NCBI GenBank assembly: GCA_936914845.1
Contig: CAKZGE010000011.1
Location: forward strand, 1 to 64,000
Source of the DNA: an uncultured Chloracidobacterium sp.
GTDB taxonomy: Bacteria; Acidobacteriota; Blastocatellia; Pyrinomonadales; Pyrinomonadaceae
Reading direction: 5' to 3'
Length of the DNA stretch: 64,000 nucleotides
How positions within the stretch are numbered: position 1 is the stretch's first letter; every line of letters starts with the position of its first letter. Positions 58,809-64,000 of this stretch are shown here, piece after piece. The notes under the pieces are model-generated. The model was not told the DNA's origin, did not search any database, and saw nothing but the letters and a program-made list of their open reading frames with translations. Both the position numbers and the translations under genes were made by a program.

Positions 58809-59309
58809 TCAGATCTCGACCTTGCGATGAGCAAGTATTCGCAAAAGGCCGTTGATGGCCAAATGCACGAGTGCATAGACAACGATCGCTACAACGATCG
58901 GCAGTGCCAATGTGTGGCCTTCGGCCGTTGGGCTGGCAACGATGCCTTTAAAAGGAGCATAGATCGGATCTGTCACCGTTCTTATGAACTGAACAAAATC
59001 ATTTCCCTCGCGGGCGGCAAACAGAGCCAAAAGCAAACGTATGCCCAAAAGGCCGTAAATAAGAAAGAAAATGTAATCGATCACCTGCGATATCCGTGCG
59101 GCGGCCCGTCCCCGCTGAACTTCGCGTTCGGTCTGAGCAATTTCGCTGGCGGCGTTGTCTTGTATGCTGCGCGCTACGTCTTGTGTCTCCGCCCGGTCCG
59201 CCATTGCGGCCCTTGCTTCTGCCCGAACTTCGGCGCCGGCCTCCGCTCGAACAGCGTCATATTCCGCCTGGCGGCGAGCTTCGTCAGCCTGCAGTTTGTC
59301 ATCAACCAT
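58809..59309 (-). CDS. YggT-like small membrane protein with charged N-terminal helix
   Basis: From ATG 59309 the 166-residue product has a long charged helix (about 1-70: ADEARRQAEYDAVRAEAGAEVR, AMADRAETQDVARSIQ). Hydrophobic segments follow (QVIDYIFFLIYGLLGIRLLLALF and ALPIVVAIVVYALVHLAING). The YIFFLIYGLLGIRLLL pattern resembles YggT/YlmG, which may act in membrane organisation. GGAGG in front of ATG 59309 supports this start over the longer frame to 59417. Confidence 0.75.
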   Translation of the reverse strand: MVDDKLQADEARRQAEYDAVRAEAGAEVRAEARAAMADRAETQDVARSIQDNAASEIAQTEREVQRGRAAARISQVIDYIFFLIYGLLGIRLLLALFAAREGNDFVQFIRTVTDPIYAPFKGIVASPTAEGHTLALPIVVAIVVYALVHLAINGLLRILAHRKVEI

Positions 59310-59343
59310 AGAGCCTCCTATTCGAACATTGGCATCGTCCTCG

Positions 59344-59580
59344 TCAATCTTCGATCTCGAGCTTTGCTTCTTCGCGGCCGTGCGGAGTATCTTCCAGATC
59401 AGGCTCGCCCGCCGCATCCCGCTTGTCCGCGGCCTCGCCTCGCGCTCCCCCGCGTCGCATTCGGCGTTTCACTTCATCTTCATTCGTCAAACTTCCCTGT
59501 TCGGCGATCTCGTCCGAACTCCAGTTCGGCGTGCCGGCAACCAGCGGATGCAGCGTTAAAGTTTGTGTTCTAAATAGCAT
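59344..59580 (-). CDS. small charged protein upstream of the YggT-like gene
   Basis: The 78-residue product is rich in Arg, Glu and Asp (EDEVKRRMRRGGARGEAADKRD and GREEAKLEIED) and has no hydrophobic segment. AGAGGAAA precedes the ATG. It ends 34 bases before the YggT-like start on the same strand. No family is recognised. It is probably disordered. Confidence 0.5.
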   Translation of the reverse strand: MLFRTQTLTLHPLVAGTPNWSSDEIAEQGSLTNEDEVKRRMRRGGARGEAADKRDAAGEPDLEDTPHGREEAKLEIED

Positions 59581-59621
59581 TTTCCTCTTCCCCCTATGTA
59601 CGTGTATAAAATGTCAACGGC

Positions 59622-61178
59622 TTAGCTCGCGTCCAGCCTTTCTTCGATATTGTGTCGCTTGATCATACCGTAAAGCCGCGGTCGATAAAGCCCGAGCAGA
59701 TTTGCCGCAGCCTGCTTGTTGCCGTTGGTCCGTTTGAGAGCCGCTAAAACTATTCCGCTTTCTACATCTTCGAAAATGTCTTTCGTTTCAGCACCTTCGT
59801 CCCGTTCCGGTATGTTTTGAACGATATATTCACCGATCTTTTCAAACATTTCCGGCCCATCCGTCGGAAAAGCACTCACTACGGCCGAAGATACCGCCGC
59901 GGCCGCGGTTCCGCCGCCGATCGGTGCCGCACTGGCCGCCATGTCGAAATACCGCGTTGAAGCCGGCGTCGTTTCTGCATCGGCATCGATATTCAGCCGA
60001 TCGATCTGATTTCCTTTGCTCAGTAGTACAGCTCTTTCGATCGCATGCTGCAGTTCCCGCACGTTGCCCCGCCAATTGTAATTGAGCATTTGGTTATAGG
60101 CACCTTGCGTGAATTCGGCATCCGTCCGGTTATATTTTTCCGCGTATTCTTTCAAAAAATGTTCGGCCAGCATCGGCACGTCGTCCATACGTTCCCGCAG
60201 CGGAGGAATATTTATTTCGATCGTGTTGATGCGATAATAAAGATCTTCGCGAAGCAGCCCTTCTTGAATAGCCTCGAACGGCGTTCGATTTGTGGAACAT
60301 ATCAGACGAAAATCAGCTTCTTGCGGCCGATCGCTGCCAACCCGGTAATAGACTTTTTCCTGAAGCACTCGGAGAAGCTTGGGTTGCAGGTCGATAGGCA
60401 TTTCGCCGATCTCGTCAAGCAGAAGGCTGCCGCCGGCCGCCTGCCCGATAAATCCGGTCTTGTCCGAATGGGCACCGGTGAAAGAACCTTTAACATGGCC
60501 GAAAAGCTGGGATTCAATAAGATCCTTTGGCAGAGCCGAGCAATTTACCTTGATAAAAGGCTTATTCTTGCGGTGGCTTTTGAAATGAACGGCGTTGGCA
60601 ATAACCTCTTTCCCGACGCCTGATTCACCTAGTATAAGAATATTTGCGTCTGATTCGGCCACATTTTCGATGATCTCGTAAATGTTCTGCATCGGCTTTG
60701 CCCCGCCGATGATGCCTTGGTACGAATTCGTACTGGAAAGCGTCTTTTTCAGACGTTCGATCTCAGCAGCCTGTTCGGCGTTGATCTGCGACTGGCTCCG
60801 GGCTTCCATTGCATTCCGAATGGCAACGAACAGTTTCTCCGGATCGCTCGTCTTAACTATGTAATCACGCGCACCGAGTTTGATCGCTTCTACTGCACGC
60901 TCGGTCGAATCGTCACCCGTGACCATGATTATTTCGATGCCGGGCCACATTTCCTTGCATTGGCGAACCATTTCGATACCGCTGATATCAGGAAGATTAA
61001 GGTCCGTTAACAAAATATCGAATTCCTGTTTACGCGCCTCCGTCAGCCCCTTAGTTCCGGTGTTCGCGGTCGTCACGTCAAACCCCTCGGCCTTCAGCTG
61101 ATAACTTAGCAGCTCCAACGTGATCTCATCATCATCGATCACCAAAGCCATCTTTTTGTCGCTCGTTTTGTTGGGCAT
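59622..61178 (-). CDS. NtrC-family sigma-54-dependent response regulator
   Basis: From ATG 61178 (MPNKTSDKKMALVIDDDEIT) the 518-residue protein has an N-terminal receiver (about 10-125), with VIDDDE and the phospho-acceptor region LLTDLNLPD. The sigma-54 AAA+ domain (about 150-380) follows, with Walker A GESGVGKE, the loop GSFTGAHSD (a GAFTGA variant) and Walker B LLLDEIGEM. The C-terminal Fis-type HTH ends in NKQAAANLLGLYRPRLYGMI. It would activate sigma-54 promoters on phosphorylation. The ORF opens further upstream to 61256, and the true start may be at 61178 or 61151. No cognate kinase is adjacent; a hybrid kinase is encoded nearby at 61973-63964. Confidence 0.9.
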   Translation of the reverse strand: MPNKTSDKKMALVIDDDEITLELLSYQLKAEGFDVTTANTGTKGLTEARKQEFDILLTDLNLPDISGIEMVRQCKEMWPGIEIIMVTGDDSTERAVEAIKLGARDYIVKTSDPEKLFVAIRNAMEARSQSQINAEQAAEIERLKKTLSSTNSYQGIIGGAKPMQNIYEIIENVAESDANILILGESGVGKEVIANAVHFKSHRKNKPFIKVNCSALPKDLIESQLFGHVKGSFTGAHSDKTGFIGQAAGGSLLLDEIGEMPIDLQPKLLRVLQEKVYYRVGSDRPQEADFRLICSTNRTPFEAIQEGLLREDLYYRINTIEINIPPLRERMDDVPMLAEHFLKEYAEKYNRTDAEFTQGAYNQMLNYNWRGNVRELQHAIERAVLLSKGNQIDRLNIDADAETTPASTRYFDMAASAAPIGGGTAAAAVSSAVVSAFPTDGPEMFEKIGEYIVQNIPERDEGAETKDIFEDVESGIVLAALKRTNGNKQAAANLLGLYRPRLYGMIKRHNIEERLDAS

Positions 61179-61270
61179 AAGATTGTCGGTCTTTTCGGGT
61201 AAAATTAAACTCCTTGGGGTAATTGTATCAAAATAGGACAGTAGGAGCATGTCCAAAGTCTATGGGCCGC

Positions 61271-61726
61271 TTAGCGTAATCTGCGTCCAAGGGCGAGACC
61301 GAAGATTATACCCACCGCAGCCGCAATGCCAATGCTGACAGCCGGCTTTCTCACGATCCCATCGCGCACCTGTTGGGTCGCTTCGCTGATATCGAAATTT
61401 TGCACATATTCCGAACCTCGTTCTAAGGCATCTCCCGTGCGGTGTCCGAAAGCGTTCACTTTGCCGATGGTGCTTTGGGCATATTCGTGGAGCCGATCTG
61501 CCCCGCCATTCAATGCATCTTGAGCGGAATCCGATTTTTCGTGAACCTTTTCGGCCGCACTATGTAAATTGGTCGCGACGGCATCTTTTACCGCAACGGA
61601 ACCTTGCTCCAACCGTTCGTTGATCGGCCGCATTTCATGGATCTTTTCTGAAGCCCGGTTGATAAGTTCTTTTCCATCCTGAACCAGATCGTTTACGGTT
61701 TGCTTCGCTGTTGCTGAGTTATTCAT
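61271..61726 (-). CDS. YqjD/ElaB-like (DUF883-type) membrane-anchored protein
   Basis: From ATG 61726, with GGAGG upstream, the 151-residue protein has a long helical region (ASEKIHEMRPINERLEQGSV, EKVHEKSDSAQDALNGGA). A C-terminal hydrophobic segment with small residues (VSIGIAAAVGIIFGLALGRRLR) follows, the C-tail anchor of ElaB/YqjD proteins that bind ribosomes in stationary phase. The tail ends in GRRLR as is typical. Confidence 0.75.
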   Translation of the reverse strand: MNNSATAKQTVNDLVQDGKELINRASEKIHEMRPINERLEQGSVAVKDAVATNLHSAAEKVHEKSDSAQDALNGGADRLHEYAQSTIGKVNAFGHRTGDALERGSEYVQNFDISEATQQVRDGIVRKPAVSIGIAAAVGIIFGLALGRRLR

Positions 61727-61972
61727 AAAAATTTTCCTCCGAGATTTGATAACGCTCATGGATATTGCAACGCGCGTGCCACGCGATGCGAACTATTGCA
61801 TTAAAAGGGGTTTATGCCTGCTCGAAGATCTTCGTTGGCCAATCCTCCATCAGTTTATGTATGATTACAGTACACATTTGGTGGGCGTTTAGAAGAACGG
61901 GCGGCCGGTTTACTGATGAACGCCTCTCCGGCATTCCTATTTAGCGGTTTTCTGCTAATATATCTTTACAAT

Positions 61973-63964
61973 ATGGACATCAGCGTTGACCGCCGACGCT
62001 CCGAGCGGTTTGAACATTTCGCATCCGATCAAAATCTAGCCCCTGTCTTCGAAAACGTTTTCGACCTTTACGGAACGCTCGACGACGAAGGCCGGATCAT
62101 ATATTTGACCGGAAGCATCTTTCATGCGACAAATACCAACCCTGACCTTTTAAAGGGGCAGCAGTTTTCGGAAACGGTATTTTGGCAATCTTCCGAAAAC
62201 ACGCCGCGGATCATTGAATCAGCCTTAGATAAAGCCTCGGGGGGCGAGAACGAACGGTTGTTGATCGATTTCCGCGTCAGCGCAGACCGCAAGATCCCCA
62301 TCGAACTGCATTTGCAGAAGGTTGAAGCGGCTTCCGGCGAGCGTTCGATCTTTGTTTGTGCCCGCGAACTTCCCGCTTATACGCTTTCGGCAGCAAATGA
62401 GATCGCGGAAAGCGAACAGTTGCTCAGCGCGGCCGAGAATGCAGAGATCGGCCTTTGGTATTGGAGCTACCGCGAAAATCGGATTCTGGCAACACCGCGA
62501 TGCAACGACCTTTTTGAACTTCCGGCGCACGAACAGACCACCTATGAAAAGTTCCGCTCCGTGATCCATCCGGATGATCGTGATTTTGTGGACGATTTTC
62601 TCAGCCATTCGCGGATCGAAGGCACTAAATACGAAGAAGAGTTCAGAGTGGTCTATTCCGACGGAACCATCGAATGGTTGTGTGCCGAAGGCAAGTCCTT
62701 TTTGGACGATGACGGAAATCCCCACCGTATGCTTGGGGTCGTCCGAAAGATCACGGAGCAGAAACATTCTGCCCAAGAATTGGAGAAGGTCTATGACCGT
62801 GAACGAAAAGCCCTCGATACGGCGGTCGAGGCTAACCGGGCAATGGATTTCTTCTTGGCGTTCGTTTCACACGAACTTCGTACGCCGCTGAATGCGATCC
62901 TAGGTTGGTCGAAGATACTTTTGACCAAAGAGGTAGATGGGCATACTCTGCGGACGGCACTCGAAACAATTGAGCGAAGTGCAAAATTTCAAACAAAACT
63001 GATCAATGATATGGTCGATTCGTCGCGTGTTGCCTCCGGTAAGATCCGGCTGGAATATCGGCCGACCAATCTTTTTTATATCGTCAAAAATGCTTTCGAA
63101 GCCCATAAGCCGGCGGCAGACGCCCGTAATATAAAATTCGAATTTTCAGCCAGCGACTCAGCCGTCAACGTTTTTGGAGATGCCAATCGTCTGCAGCAGG
63201 TTTTCGGCAATCTGATATCAAACGCCATCAAATTTACGGACGACGGCGGCGAGGTGCTGATCGACCTGCAAACCAACGGCGAGGCGGTATCGGTTCGCAT
63301 CAGCGATAATGGCCGCGGCATCAGCGCAACTGAGCTGCCGAATATCTTTCGCCAGTTCTACCAGGGCGATAAGGACCAGGCCTCGGCCCATCGCACACTC
63401 GGCCTCGGGCTGTCGATCGCGAAGATACTCGTCAGTAAACACGGCGGCAGCATCACTGCCGAAAGTGCCGGTTTGGGCCAGGGTTCGCGATTCACCGTAG
63501 CTTTGCCGATCAGCAACGAAGAACAGGCAGCTGCGCCCGAGGCGGTGCGGCCTGCATATCCGGTCCGCGGCCAACTGGACGGTTTAACGATATTGATCGT
63601 CGAGGACGATGACGACTCGCGGGAAGTCCTTCAACTCGTGCTCGAACAAAGCGGGGCAGATGTCACGAGCTGCAATTCTGCTCGTGCGGCAATGCATGCG
63701 CTGACCGGACCGGGCGGTAAAGTGCCGGATCTGATGATATCCGATATAGCTATGCCGGATGAGGACGGATATTCGCTTATCAGCACGATCCGCAAGCTGC
63801 CGGCGGAGGCGGGCGGCAATATTCCGGCGATCGCTCTTTCGGCATTTGCTACCGAACAAAGTCGGCAAAGGGCATTGGAATCAGGATTTAACCGTTATGC
63901 GACGAAGCCTTTCGAACCCGACAGCCTGATCCGCGAAGCCCGCGAATTGACCGACCGCCAATGA
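61973..63964 (+). CDS. PAS-containing hybrid histidine kinase with C-terminal receiver
   Basis: From ATG 61973 (MDISVDRRRSERFEHF) the 663-residue protein has an N-terminal sensory region (about 1-160) and a PAS domain (about 165-275, with WLCAEGKSFLDDDGNPHRMLG). A HisKA domain follows, with HELRTPLNAILGWSKIL (the H-box). The ATPase domain has NLISNAIKFTD (N-box), ISDNGRGI and GLGLSIAKILVSKHGG (G-boxes). A C-terminal receiver has the phospho-Asp in ISDIAMPDEDGY. No membrane helix is seen after this start, so it is cytosolic. The frame can extend to 61916, but without support. Partner regulators: unknown; the NtrC-type regulator nearby is a candidate. Confidence 0.9.
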   Translation: MDISVDRRRSERFEHFASDQNLAPVFENVFDLYGTLDDEGRIIYLTGSIFHATNTNPDLLKGQQFSETVFWQSSENTPRIIESALDKASGGENERLLIDFRVSADRKIPIELHLQKVEAASGERSIFVCARELPAYTLSAANEIAESEQLLSAAENAEIGLWYWSYRENRILATPRCNDLFELPAHEQTTYEKFRSVIHPDDRDFVDDFLSHSRIEGTKYEEEFRVVYSDGTIEWLCAEGKSFLDDDGNPHRMLGVVRKITEQKHSAQELEKVYDRERKALDTAVEANRAMDFFLAFVSHELRTPLNAILGWSKILLTKEVDGHTLRTALETIERSAKFQTKLINDMVDSSRVASGKIRLEYRPTNLFYIVKNAFEAHKPAADARNIKFEFSASDSAVNVFGDANRLQQVFGNLISNAIKFTDDGGEVLIDLQTNGEAVSVRISDNGRGISATELPNIFRQFYQGDKDQASAHRTLGLGLSIAKILVSKHGGSITAESAGLGQGSRFTVALPISNEEQAAAPEAVRPAYPVRGQLDGLTILIVEDDDDSREVLQLVLEQSGADVTSCNSARAAMHALTGPGGKVPDLMISDIAMPDEDGYSLISTIRKLPAEAGGNIPAIALSAFATEQSRQRALESGFNRYATKPFEPDSLIREARELTDRQ

Positions 63965-64000
63965 TCAAGCTTGTTTGATCCATTTCCAGACTTCGGGAAT
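63965..64000 (-). CDS. C-terminal end of a gene running out of the window
   Basis: The minus frame ends at TGA (63965-63967) after IPEVWKWIKQA, the tail of an ORF that continues past the window edge. It could be the end of a real gene or chance. It cannot be named from 11 residues. Confidence 0.25.
   Translation of the reverse strand: MPEVWKWIKQA

Overview
The window looks like a chromosomal segment of a Gram-negative-type bacterium. Outer-membrane-related genes (a Wza-like exporter, an ExbD/TolR protein) support this. The mix of gene families, with moderate GC (roughly low 50s by eye), secreted matrixin-like proteases, tandem APC-type potassium transporters and amidohydrolase pairs, is most reminiscent of Acidobacteriota (Blastocatellia/Pyrinomonadales). 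That placement is an inference, not a measured result. No plasmid or phage backbone, CRISPR array or intact insertion sequence was seen.

Layout. 1-1272: the 5'-truncated end of an RHS/YD-repeat protein and tRNA-Lys with its terminator. 1302-19518 (nearly all minus strand): GNAT, purA, a methyltransferase, glgA, rho, engB, lon, a low-GC two-gene insertion carrying a secreted zinc protease, clpX, clpP, tig, a membrane J-domain protein, ExbD and pabB. The core tig-clpP-clpX-lon-engB run is a proteostasis cluster split by the insertion. 19629-31428 (mostly plus): amino-acid permease, PilZ, murE (minus), tRNA-Leu, rpsT, a queuosine-precursor transporter, recG, two RsmD-like genes, an EamA transporter, aroC and a VIT-family transporter. 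31435-40639: purD, a double zinc-knuckle protein, two tandem APC-superfamily (probable K+) transporters with RNA leaders (one a clear c-di-AMP riboswitch), a matrixin protease and a polysaccharide export protein.

40654-48293: small and hypothetical proteins, an MBL-fold phosphodiesterase-like enzyme, an SDR, a glycine-zipper protein and a pair of secreted amidohydrolases, the second without metal ligands. 48290-52314: a tight minus-strand operon of two unknown proteins, an ATP-dependent DNA ligase and a primase-HAD phosphatase fusion. This is the most novel-looking system here and probably a DNA end-processing or repair unit. 52403-64000: an RRM RNA-binding protein, a fatty-acid desaturase, a repeat-rich spacer, groL/groS under a CIRCE operator, a MOSC protein, stress-type small membrane proteins, a sigma-54 response regulator and a hybrid histidine kinase.

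Functionally the window combines housekeeping (purines, chorismate, folate, cell wall, translation), protein quality control (Lon, ClpXP, trigger factor, GroESL/HrcA-type control), ion homeostasis (c-di-AMP-linked K+ uptake, Fe/Mn transport) and a candidate accessory DNA-repair module. Many start codons were moved downstream of the longest possible ORF; the reason is given in each entry.
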